This document shows, in pieces, positions 30,373 through 37,148 of a stretch of DNA of 41,999 bases (positions are counted from its first letter, which is position 1; every line of letters starts with the position of its first letter). The stretch comes from a virus: IMG/VR virus record IMGVR_UViG_3300047202_000045, positions 1 to 41,999 of that record. One strand, 5' to 3'. The translations under genes and the position numbers were made by a program. The notes beneath the pieces were generated by a model. That model did no database searches and was not told the DNA's origin. It worked only from the letters and a program-made list of their open reading frames with translations.

Positions 30373-30651
30373 ATGAAAAAACTTTTTATAATAATCATAA
30401 TTTTACTGTTATTTTCGGTTATAGTTTCGGCTAAATTAAGCGATGAAACTTTAAAGGAAGTTGAGAAGTTGCGATTCAAACATTATGGACAGGGAACAAT
30501 TTCTATTGATATGAATGAGAATGTTCTTTTTTTTGATTCTGCAATAGAATGGAACCGTGATTTTTTAAGCATTTGGGTTGAAGATGGCAAATTATTTGTA
30601 GAGACTCAGGATGGAAAATGGTTTATAGAAATGGAAAAAGTAAAAGAATGA
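30373..30651 (+). CDS. Secreted early protein with Sec signal peptide
   Basis: A 92-residue protein with AAGGAGGGTTGT upstream. Residues 1-20 form a classical signal (MKK, a long Ile/Leu core, then VSA before K21), with no lipobox. The 70-residue mature part is beta-rich (GQGTISIDMNENVLFFDSA...LSIWVEDGKLFVETQDGKWFIEM). An exported protein in the early operon suggests an action on the cell envelope, such as exclusion of other phages; that is inference. Confidence 0.6.
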   Translation: MKKLFIIIIILLLFSVIVSAKLSDETLKEVEKLRFKHYGQGTISIDMNENVLFFDSAIEWNRDFLSIWVEDGKLFVETQDGKWFIEMEKVKE

Positions 30652-30962
30652 AGGCAGTAAGATATAAATTAACCCCAAGGAAAATAAGTGAGAATGAGAT
30701 AAAGAAATTAGTTAAGGATTGGTTAAATATCAAAGGATACTTCAATTTTCACCTTATGAGCGGTATAGGTGCATTTTTAGGGGCTCCGGATAGGATAGCA
30801 GTTAAGAATAAGGTTTACTTTATTGAAGTGAAAGGTCCCAATGGAATACAAAGTTATCATCAGAAGGTATTTCAAGAGAGAATAGAGAAGGCAGGTGGAA
30901 TATATATATTAGTTAGGAAGTTAGAGGATTTAATAAAAGGATTGGAGGGAGGTGAAAAATAA
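30648..30962 (+). CDS. VRR-NUC domain nuclease
   Basis: A 104-residue protein whose ATG overlaps the preceding stop (ATGA). SENEIKKLVKDWLNIKG is followed by GIGAFLGAPDRIAV (D in PDR), FIEVKGPNGIQSYHQKVF (E-x-K) and AGGIYILVRKLEDL. This is the order of the stand-alone VRR-NUC fold, with D and ExK catalytic residues, found in many phage replication/recombination modules as a structure-specific nuclease. Confidence 0.85.
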   Translation: MKAVRYKLTPRKISENEIKKLVKDWLNIKGYFNFHLMSGIGAFLGAPDRIAVKNKVYFIEVKGPNGIQSYHQKVFQERIEKAGGIYILVRKLEDLIKGLEGGEK

Positions 30963-30964
30963 TT

Positions 30965-31330
30965 ATGTTTCATACAAGGGAAGATGAAGAGCGTTTATTT
31001 AAGGAAATTGAAGAACAATCGAGAAGGATTAGAGAGCGGAGAAAAAAAGATGAAGATGAAAAATTTAATAAATTAATGAGAATTAAAAAATATGTTTATA
31101 AATTAATGACAATATTAGAAGAATATCAATGGTTTACTACTCCAGAGGTAAGTTTTTTAGATGAGTTTATAATCGTAAAATTTAGACTAAAAAATTATAA
31201 TAAACTCTATCAAATAGAAAAAACATATACAGAGGAATATTTAGAAAACATACCTATTGAGTGTTTAAGAAAAGAATTAGATGAAAAGTTAAGGGAATTA
31301 TATCAGTATGACGAAATTTATAAGGGGTAA
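30965..31330 (+). CDS. Hypothetical protein ending the early operon (121 aa)
   Basis: Preceded by GGAGGTGAAAAATAATT, two bases after the nuclease stop. A long charged helix (EDEERLFKEIEEQSRRIRERRKKDEDEKF) leads to an alpha/beta part (YQWFTTPEVSFLDEFIIVKFRLKNYNK). Its stop codon is inside the hairpin at 31322-31356. No family recognised. Confidence 0.55.
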   Translation: MFHTREDEERLFKEIEEQSRRIRERRKKDEDEKFNKLMRIKKYVYKLMTILEEYQWFTTPEVSFLDEFIIVKFRLKNYNKLYQIEKTYTEEYLENIPIECLRKELDEKLRELYQYDEIYKG

Positions 31331-31356
31331 ATGATATTTATTTTCATTTACCCCTT
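31322..31356. terminator. 13-bp perfect hairpin at early/late boundary
   Basis: AAGGGGTAAATGA (31322-31334) pairs with TCATTTACCCCTT (31344-31356) around a 9-nt loop. It includes the TAA of the last early gene. No U-tract follows, so it may be a processing or pause site, a Rho-assisted end, or a DNA operator, rather than a simple terminator. Confidence 0.55.
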
Positions 31357-31384
31357 GCAAAACTGCTCGTAGATTTTCTATATA
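31355..31384 (+). promoter_or_regulatory. Candidate promoter for the sigma/late genes
   Basis: TTGCAA (31355-31360), an 18-base spacer and TATATA (31379-31384), followed by AGTAGGAGG before the first split-sigma ORF. Its -35 is at the edge of the hairpin. Moderate match only. Confidence 0.4.
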
Positions 31385-31400
31385 TAGTAGGAGGACATTT

Positions 31401-31667
31401 ATGCCAGAAGATATAAATCAGAATAAATTACACCAGGAATACGAAGATTTTCTTGAATTTAATGCAAGATTTTACGCTAAAAAAGGTTTAGATTATTATG
31501 ATGTATATAGTCAATGTTACCTCTACTTATATGATAATTATCCGCTTTACTCCTCGAAGATAGCCCTCAAAAAATGTGTGAATAACAAGTTAAGGACTTA
31601 TTATAACCACGAAATGAGAGAAAGGCATTTAAATTATGGAACAAACCCAGAAAATATATCTTTATGA
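31401..31667 (+). CDS. Split sigma factor, region-2-like half
   Basis: An 88-residue protein with AGTAGGAGGACATTT upstream. LHQEYEDFLEFNARFYAKKGLDYYDVYSQCYLYLYDN...SKIALKKCVNNKLRTYYNHEMRERHL has the length and helix order of sigma region 2 (core binding plus -10 recognition): an aromatic N-terminal helix, a DYYD-x-Q/C loop and a basic terminal helix. No HTH of region 4 is in this frame; it follows in the +1 frame with a 32-base overlap. The assignment depends on that neighbour. Confidence 0.55.
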   Translation: MPEDINQNKLHQEYEDFLEFNARFYAKKGLDYYDVYSQCYLYLYDNYPLYSSKIALKKCVNNKLRTYYNHEMRERHLNYGTNPENISL

Positions 31668-31857
31668 TGCTTTAGATTCTTTAAAGCAAAAGGAACAAAG
31701 TATCTTAAAATTATATTATTTTGCTGGTTTTACCGAAGAAGAACTTGCCGAATCCTATCATATTAGTCACCAAAGAATCCACCAAATTAAAGAAAGAGCT
31801 TTACAAAAATGCAAATTAAAACTACAAGAGAAATTACTATCTGTGAGTATTGTTTGA
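31636..31857 (+). CDS. Split sigma factor, region-4 half
   Basis: A 73-residue protein starting inside the end of the region-2-like ORF, in the +1 frame. ALDSLKQKEQSILKLYYFAGFTEEELAESYHISHQRIHQIKERALQKC is a clear sigma-70 region 4: L..L...E..ILKLYY, then an HTH with ELAE..HIS..RIHQIKERAL. It has no good SD, so it needs translational coupling or a +1 frameshift near 31655-31667. A two-subunit sigma of the RsoA/SigO kind, or a fused sigma, would select late promoters. Placement at the early/late junction fits. Confidence 0.75.
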   Translation: MEQTQKIYLYDALDSLKQKEQSILKLYYFAGFTEEELAESYHISHQRIHQIKERALQKCKLKLQEKLLSVSIV

Positions 31858-31922
31858 GTATATTACTGCCCAATGGGGAGTGTCCGTATTGCGGGAGACA
31901 CTATGAGAGGGAAGATGAATAA
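31809..31922 (+). CDS. 37-residue zinc-ribbon protein
   Basis: The ORF from ATG 31809 to TAA 31922 is in a third frame, overlapping the end of the region-4 ORF and the start of the next gene (ATGAATAA). It encodes CEYC, a 12-residue spacer (LSILLPNGECPYC region), and CPYCGRHYEREDE, i.e. two CxxC knuckles. The SD (GAAAGAG) is weak. The paired cysteines make chance unlikely; it could be a transcription cofactor. Confidence 0.5.
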   Translation: MQIKTTREITICEYCLSILLPNGECPYCGRHYEREDE

Positions 31923-32097
31923 GATTGAATTTATAGCTTCATTACCTCCAATCCAATCAGCTATCAATATAGATGGGCAGGGCAACGGGGCAAGGATTAA
32001 ACTCGATATACCTGCAAGCGAACTAAATAGAGTGATTGAACTGCAGGGATATATTGGAATGAGTTTTAAGGTAACGATAGAACCAGGTGATGAGTAA
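31915..32097 (+). CDS. Hypothetical small beta protein (60 aa)
   Basis: The ATG at 31915 is chosen after GAGAGGGAAG; the longer frame from 31873 runs through the zinc-ribbon ORF. NKIEFIASLPPIQSAINIDGQGNGARIKLDIPASELNRVIELQGYIGMSFKVTIEP is beta-rich and reminiscent of small phage proteins next to packaging genes. Function unknown. One-base overlap with the next ATG. Confidence 0.6.
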   Translation: MNKIEFIASLPPIQSAINIDGQGNGARIKLDIPASELNRVIELQGYIGMSFKVTIEPGDE

Positions 32098-32447
32098 TGG
32101 AAGAAGACATCCGTTTAAACGGAGAAAAACCGATTGAAGATAATAATGGGAAAGATGAAAAGGGGTTATTTACAAAAGGTAATAAATATGGTAGTTTTCC
32201 TCGTAAATTAACCTTAGCTTATCTTACTCGCTCAATACGACAAGATGAGAAATTACATCCTAATAAAAAGAGATTGTTAGAACATTACAAAGAAAGATTA
32301 TTAAGGAATGATAACCTGTTAGCCAAGTTTATGGATAAATACTTACCTACCTTAAATAATAATGAAGTCACTGGCAAGGACGGATCACCGCTAACATTTA
32401 TTATCGAAAAGACCTATGAACAACCAAAAGGGGAAAATGGAAAATAA
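32097..32447 (+). CDS. Terminase small subunit-like protein
   Basis: A 116-residue protein. GLFTKGNKYGSFPRKLTLAYLTRSIR has the GN.yG...PRk.tl segment common in small-terminase-like proteins that precede a large terminase. A helical part and the end NNNEVTGKDGSPLTFIIEKTYEQ, seen in many such proteins, follow. It should recognise packaging sites and recruit the large subunit. Context strongly supports this; no HTH is obvious. Confidence 0.65.
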   Translation: MEEDIRLNGEKPIEDNNGKDEKGLFTKGNKYGSFPRKLTLAYLTRSIRQDEKLHPNKKRLLEHYKERLLRNDNLLAKFMDKYLPTLNNNEVTGKDGSPLTFIIEKTYEQPKGENGK

Positions 32448-32616
32448 AGTTCAGGATTTTATTAAATATTTACAAAAGAATTATAAAGTAAAAATAACCA
32501 AAGAAGTTTATTCCACTTATGATGATTGGTATTTCATCTCTCCTAAAAAGTTAGACCAAGAAATGATGAAAAAAATAGTTATGGAATATACAGGAATAAA
32601 TGGAACTTCGAGTTAA
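32437..32616 (+). CDS. Hypothetical protein between terminase subunits (59 aa)
   Basis: The ATG at 32437 is chosen after AAAAGGGGAAA, overlapping the preceding gene by 11 bases and the large terminase by 17. ENKVQDFIKYLQKNYKVKITKEVYSTYDDWYFISPKKLD... is a mixed alpha/beta mini-protein with no recognised family. Confidence 0.5.
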   Translation: MENKVQDFIKYLQKNYKVKITKEVYSTYDDWYFISPKKLDQEMMKKIVMEYTGINGTSS

Positions 32617-33955
32617 ATTAACCCTCAAACAAACTGCCTGCTGGGATGCCTTCTGGAATCCTAACATTACCTCAATCCTCTATGGTGGGGCATTGGGTGG
32701 TGGAAAAACCTTTATAGGTTGCCTTTTATTCTTTCAGTATGCTAATTGGGTAATAGAAAAATATCAATTACCAGTGACCAAATACCCTATTCCGTTAGGA
32801 TTTATGGGGCGTAATCAGGCAGTAGATTTTAACAAAACAACTTTAGAAATGTGGAAAAGAACTATACCACAAGACCAATATTACATCAGAGAGCAGAACA
32901 AAGAAATAATTATACAAGACAAAGTTAAATATCCTTTTGGCGGGTTAGACCGGGAAGAAGATATATCCAAGTTTAGCAGTGCAGAGTTTGCAGTTATTTT
33001 TATTGACCAGGCAGAAGAATGTGACCGAGATAAATTATCAATGTTACGTTCAAGATTACGACTGCAAATCAAAGGCGAGCCATTACCCTACAAAGAATTA
33101 TACACCGCAAACCCCAGAAATTGCTGGTTAAAAGATGATTTTGTTTTAGCTTCAGATCCACATAAAGTATATATACCTGCTTTACCTTCTGAAAATCCTT
33201 ACTTACCACCTACTTATTTAGCTAGTGTAAAAGAAGCCTTCAAACATAGACCGGAACAATTATTAGCTTTTATTGAGGGTAGTTGGGATAGTTTAGAAGG
33301 TGCTGATATTGTTATCAAGGACATCTGGATTAGGGACGCCGCAAAGGTAATCAAGAGTTATATAGGCAGACCTAAACGAGTATTCGGCGTAGATGTAGCA
33401 AGATTTGGAGATGATTTAACGGTTTGTTATTGCTTTGACGGCACAGATATAACCGATGAGATGATTTTCGGACAGAAAGATACTATGTACACCGCTGGGA
33501 AAATTCACATCTGGGCAATGGAGAAGAAGCCAGACCTAATTGGGGTTGACGTTATAGGTTTAGGGGCAGGGGTAGCCGATAGACTGCGAGAGATGGGCGA
33601 CAATGTATTAGAGGTTAATAGCAGTGAAAAGGCAATAGAGGACGAAAAGTATTACAACCTGCGAGCCGAGATGTGGTGGAATACCGGGAGAAGGTTTGCG
33701 GAAAAAGATATTAAACTTACTTGGGGAGACAAGGATCTAAGCAGGGAATTGTCCGCTGTATCATATCTGATACGTAATGGCAAGATACTTATTGAGCCAA
33801 AAGAGAAAATTAAGGAGAGATTAGGCAGAAGTCCAGACAAGGCAGACGCTTATATTATCGGGCTAAAGACTTTAGATGATGCAGTGATAGCGGAAGATTT
33901 TGACTGGAGAGAAGACGATTATAAGGTTAAATGCAGTCCGTATGTAGGGCTGTAA
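32600..33955 (+). CDS. Terminase large subunit
   Basis: A 451-residue protein with GGAATATACAGGAATAA upstream. ATPase domain: Walker A GGALGGGKT (about residues 29-37), Walker B AVIFIDQAEE (D136, E139). Nuclease domain of RNase H type: GVDVARFGDD (D265), DLIGVDVIGLG (D317) and KADAYIIGL (D416), the expected three acidic positions. It is the packaging motor that cuts and pumps genome DNA into proheads. Length is normal. Its last codons are part of the hairpin beginning at 33933. Confidence 0.93.
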   Translation: MELRVKLTLKQTACWDAFWNPNITSILYGGALGGGKTFIGCLLFFQYANWVIEKYQLPVTKYPIPLGFMGRNQAVDFNKTTLEMWKRTIPQDQYYIREQNKEIIIQDKVKYPFGGLDREEDISKFSSAEFAVIFIDQAEECDRDKLSMLRSRLRLQIKGEPLPYKELYTANPRNCWLKDDFVLASDPHKVYIPALPSENPYLPPTYLASVKEAFKHRPEQLLAFIEGSWDSLEGADIVIKDIWIRDAAKVIKSYIGRPKRVFGVDVARFGDDLTVCYCFDGTDITDEMIFGQKDTMYTAGKIHIWAMEKKPDLIGVDVIGLGAGVADRLREMGDNVLEVNSSEKAIEDEKYYNLRAEMWWNTGRRFAEKDIKLTWGDKDLSRELSAVSYLIRNGKILIEPKEKIKERLGRSPDKADAYIIGLKTLDDAVIAEDFDWREDDYKVKCSPYVGL

Positions 33956-34005
33956 GATATGCAGGCGTAGGTTCAACTCCTACCTTAGGCTCGGGAAGCC
34001 TGCCT
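33933..34005 (+). ncRNA. tRNA-like 3'-half / structured intergenic RNA
   Basis: GCAGTCC (33933-33939) and GGGCTGT (33947-33953) form a 7-bp stem with a 7-nt loop, like an anticodon arm. GTAGG-TTCAACT-CCTAC (33967-33983) is a textbook T arm. GCAGGC (33961-33966) can pair with GCCTGC (33998-34003), or AGGCT with AGCCT (33987-34001) in an alternative fold. No D arm or matching 5' acceptor strand was found, so it is not a full tRNA. It may be a tRNA relic or a structured leader for the portal operon. Confidence 0.45.
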
Positions 34006-34032
34006 GGATTTTATTTTAAGAAAAGGGGAAAT

Positions 34033-34176
34033 ATGAATAAACCTGTTACAGATTTATTGTTGGTATTAGGAGATTTCCTTATTGATAATGGTGTTGAAGA
34101 TGCAACTATAAAGTGGAAAGATAAAGGGGAAAATGCTGGGACTGTAATTATAAAAATTAATAAATATAAGAAATAA
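34033..34176 (+). CDS. Hypothetical small protein (47 aa)
   Basis: The ATG at 34033 has AAAAGGGGAAAT upstream; the in-frame extension back to 33931 only translates the tRNA-like element. NKPVTDLLLVLGDFLIDNGVEDATIKWKDKGENAGTVIIKI is alpha then beta. Function unknown; between terminase and portal. Confidence 0.5.
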   Translation: MNKPVTDLLLVLGDFLIDNGVEDATIKWKDKGENAGTVIIKINKYKK

Positions 34177-34214
34177 AGAGATTGATTTCCAGGGGTGGAA
34201 AGAGATGAAGCATA

Positions 34215-36062
34215 TTGAACGAATCAACCGTTATCAAGACAAAAGGCGAAGTTATACGGGATTATGTAGCCAAGAAATTAGAGATAGGCAAGGACTTCTG
34301 GAACCCCTATCAGAAATTATGGACAGCTATAAGAGATGAGTATGTAGGCAAGTTGACAGAAGGTAAAGAGTATTGGCAGGGTAACTTTATTATCCCTACC
34401 GTTAAGAGGATAGTTAGAAGCCTCGCCTCGATGTATATCGAAATGCTTTTATCTAAGGGTGCAGAATCATTTGACCTGGCTCCTGGAGAAGAAAGCGATA
34501 CCCACAATGCCGAAATACTAAAAGCTAAAATGGTCTATGACCTCCGCACACTAGAGATAGAACGCAAGATGTTACCTATTATCCTTAACTTTGTCTTATA
34601 TGGCTATGCTGTTGGCTATGTTCCCTGGAAGCATACTGTAGAGAAGATGAGGACTGGCAAGACTACCCTAAAAGATGTAGTCACCTTTGATGGAGCAGAT
34701 TTAGAGTGTGCCGATATCTTCAACCTCTACTCTGATCCTAACAACAAAAATATGTCCAGTTGGGTATTGTATGACAAAAAAGAAGTTCCTATTCTTTACC
34801 TCAAACAAAAAGAGAAAGAAAAGGTTTTCTTCAACGTAGATGAGCTAAAAGATAGTTTAGGTGAAAATGTAGATGTTGTAGATTTATGGGAATATCACGG
34901 ACTAGTCCCTAAGAAGCTGATTAAAGGCAAGATGGACGACGCTTCAGACCCAAATCCCTTTGATGATGAATATGTGCAGGCGATTATCGTAGTAGCCAAT
35001 GAGGATGTAGTTATTAGGGCGTGCGAATACCCCTACTGGTGCAATAATATCTTTGTTGCCTTCGTTAATGATCATGCTATTGATGAGATAGCAGGTATGG
35101 GCGTAGGTGAGGATATCAAAGCACTCGCTCCTATGCTGACCAACCTATATAACAAATTAACCGATTGTGTAAATATTGTTACTAACCCGATGTATGAAAT
35201 GGAAACCAATAGTTATTTAGGTAGAGGGCAAACTATCTTATCAAGACCAGGCAGAATTTTATCTGTTAAAAAGGTTGGTATGATTCGTGAGATAGACACT
35301 ACCGCTCAAGCTAATTCACTCCAGTTAATCCCGCAGTTAATAGGGATGATCAACGGAGTTATCGAAGAAGTAACAGGGGCAACCCCGCAAATTATACCTA
35401 CTGGTAATAAGAAGGATATTCACTCCACTGCTGCAGGATTGGCTATGATGACCGAGAAATCTATGCAACCGATTAATAGTAAAGTTAAGTTTTATTTAGA
35501 GCCTGCCTTCCGCAAGGTATTAGAGATAATTTATCGGCACAATATCCAGAAGTTTAAGAAAGCAAATGCTATTAGGATATTAGGCGAGAAGAAGGCTAAA
35601 GAGTTTAACTTAAGCGAGATAACCAGAGCCGATATTATGCTAAAAGGTAATCCTGACTTTATCCCGACCGGTATATCAGGATTTATGGAGAGACAGATAG
35701 AAATTAAGAATCTATTAGACTTTATGAAGATATCCGCAGGAGCTATGAAACCAGTAATGCAGAGGGATTTAATGGGCAATGAAACTCCTGTATCCGGTCC
35801 AGACGGCAAGCCAGTTATGAAACCTATTGTAGCCTTAGAAGAAATTATTAAGCAGATAGCCGAGCTATTTAGATTTAAAGATAAAGATAAACTAATTCCT
35901 GAAGAAGAACAAGTTATGAAGAAATTACCACTTCCAAAGGCTGAATCCTCAGGACAATCCGCCACAGGTAACTCTCGACCTGGTATCCCGCAGAGACCCA
36001 CCCCTGTTTCTGCGGGTGGCGGGAACTTTCTATCAAGAGTAGGTGGGCAAGTCCCACAATAA
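34215..36062 (+). CDS. Portal protein
   Basis: A 615-residue protein. The frame has no early ATG; TTG 34215 is taken, with GGAAAGAGATG upstream. The body is typical of podovirus portals: helical N-terminus (FWNPYQKLWTAIRDEYVGKLTEGKEYWQGNFIIPTVKRIVRSLASMY), a wing region (ADIFNLYSDPNNKNMSSWVLYDKKE), MGVGEDIKALAPMLTNLYNKLTDCVNIVTNPMYEM, and the stem-type region ATPQIIPTGNKKDIHSTAAGLAMMTEKSMQP. The Gly/Pro-rich C-terminus may point into the head. It forms the dodecameric DNA gate to which terminase and adaptor bind. An ATG ORF in another frame overlaps the start (34205). Confidence 0.85.
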   Translation: MNESTVIKTKGEVIRDYVAKKLEIGKDFWNPYQKLWTAIRDEYVGKLTEGKEYWQGNFIIPTVKRIVRSLASMYIEMLLSKGAESFDLAPGEESDTHNAEILKAKMVYDLRTLEIERKMLPIILNFVLYGYAVGYVPWKHTVEKMRTGKTTLKDVVTFDGADLECADIFNLYSDPNNKNMSSWVLYDKKEVPILYLKQKEKEKVFFNVDELKDSLGENVDVVDLWEYHGLVPKKLIKGKMDDASDPNPFDDEYVQAIIVVANEDVVIRACEYPYWCNNIFVAFVNDHAIDEIAGMGVGEDIKALAPMLTNLYNKLTDCVNIVTNPMYEMETNSYLGRGQTILSRPGRILSVKKVGMIREIDTTAQANSLQLIPQLIGMINGVIEEVTGATPQIIPTGNKKDIHSTAAGLAMMTEKSMQPINSKVKFYLEPAFRKVLEIIYRHNIQKFKKANAIRILGEKKAKEFNLSEITRADIMLKGNPDFIPTGISGFMERQIEIKNLLDFMKISAGAMKPVMQRDLMGNETPVSGPDGKPVMKPIVALEEIIKQIAELFRFKDKDKLIPEEEQVMKKLPLPKAESSGQSATGNSRPGIPQRPTPVSAGGGNFLSRVGGQVPQ

Positions 36063-36079
36063 GGGGAATGGGAGACAAT

Positions 36080-36238
36080 ATGACCGATAAAGATTGTTCT
36101 AATTGCAAATATTATTGTGATAATGGATGGAGATTAATTTGCTTAAATAAAAAAAATAAAGAAGGAATACTTGCAATAGAAAAAGGCGAAGATATATGTG
36201 AATTTTTTGAAAAAGAGGAGGGAATAAATGACCGATAA
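36080..36238 (+). CDS. Small cysteine-rich protein (52 aa)
   Basis: The ORF from ATG 36080 to TAA 36238 has AATGGGAGAC upstream. CSNCKYYC with C26-like and C44-like later cysteines suggests a metal site. It ends inside the start of the next gene. No family recognised. Confidence 0.5.
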   Translation: MTDKDCSNCKYYCDNGWRLICLNKKNKEGILAIEKGEDICEFFEKEEGINDR

Positions 36239-36503
36239 AGAACTAAATGAAAATAAAATAGAAGAATTAAAGAAATATAAAATGATGTGGGGAGAATTAA
36301 AAGTAAGGACTAATAACTTATCATTAATAAATAGAATTGAAGAAGAATATTTTCCAACATTTAAGAGGATTATCACCTTTAAAATCGAAGCACCAAGTAA
36401 AGAATATCTAAGAACAGCCATTAATGATTTCGAGATTTTTTGGTGTAATTATACTAATAGGGTTGAAGGTCGTTGTGCAAAATTTTCATATGGGGAGGAA
36501 TAA
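36228..36503 (+). CDS. Hypothetical protein (91 aa)
   Basis: AAGAGGAGGGAATAA is upstream. It has KYKMMWGELKVRTNN...INRIEEEYFP, sharing a pattern with the protein at 30072, then a beta part (IITFKIEAPSKEYLRTAINDF). No function known. The first residues MTDKE echo the upstream gene, which also starts MTDKD. Confidence 0.5.
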   Translation: MTDKELNENKIEELKKYKMMWGELKVRTNNLSLINRIEEEYFPTFKRIITFKIEAPSKEYLRTAINDFEIFWCNYTNRVEGRCAKFSYGEE

Positions 36504-36836
36504 ATGCCAGATAAAGAACTAACCGAAGAAGAAGTATTAAGTCTATCCGCACAAGATGCTCATAATTTAATGGAGATGACCCAAACTAATGGCTGGAAGT
36601 TTTTAGAGGAGTTTTACTTTAAGGCGAGGTTGAAGCAATGTAAAGACTATTTATATAACGACAAGAATAATGACCCAGTGATGATCCGTGCAAAGGTAAT
36701 GATGATGGACTTTATAGAGACTATGTTAGGTGAAATTACCCAGCAGATTGAGATTGGGTTAGATAATGAGAAAGAGTTAGTTAAACGTAAAGAGAAGAAA
36801 AAGAAACAGGAGGGGAACAATGAAAATAGAAAATAA
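36504..36836 (+). CDS. Hypothetical helical head-region protein (110 aa)
   Basis: Starts right after the previous stop, with GGGGAGGAATAA upstream. All-alpha (SLSAQDAHNLMEMTQTNGWKFLEEFYFKARLKQCKDYLY...MMMDFIETMLGEITQQIEIGL), ending in a lysine-rich tail. Position between portal and scaffold and this helical form are common for small podovirus head proteins. Confidence 0.55.
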   Translation: MPDKELTEEEVLSLSAQDAHNLMEMTQTNGWKFLEEFYFKARLKQCKDYLYNDKNNDPVMIRAKVMMMDFIETMLGEITQQIEIGLDNEKELVKRKEKKKKQEGNNENRK

Positions 36837-37098
36837 ATTGTATATAAAGATAACACTTGGGGATTTGTTAAATAAATTTGATTGGGATACTGCTTGTAAA
36901 ATTAAAGGTATAAATCCCTATTGTATTAATGAAGGTATAGCAAATGTTAACGATATTGAATATTTTAATATGGAAGAATATTTACAGTTAATTGGCAGAG
37001 AGCAAGATATTAAATATTTTAAAGAATTAGAAACATCTATAAACACTGATACTGATATTAGTTATTCTAAGATGAGTAATTTTGTAAAACATTTATAA
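36820..37098 (+). CDS. Hypothetical protein (92 aa)
   Basis: Overlaps the preceding gene by 17 bases, with CAGGAGGGGAACA upstream. KLYIKITLGDLLNKFDWDTACKIKGINPYCINEGIAN has an acidic helical second half. No motif recognised. Confidence 0.55.
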   Translation: MKIENKLYIKITLGDLLNKFDWDTACKIKGINPYCINEGIANVNDIEYFNMEEYLQLIGREQDIKYFKELETSINTDTDISYSKMSNFVKHL

Positions 37099-37148
37099 GA
37101 GATTACCACGAGAGTCTAAAGGGGAATATTAAATAAGGAGATTACTAA

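Noticed and set aside
33860-33995. Complete tRNA gene
   Set aside because: No 5' acceptor strand complementary to CTTAGGC and no D arm at the right distance.
33931-34032. N-terminal extension of the 47-residue protein at 34033
   Set aside because: It translates the T-arm-like RNA element, has no SD, and the internal ATG at 34033 has a proper ribosome site.
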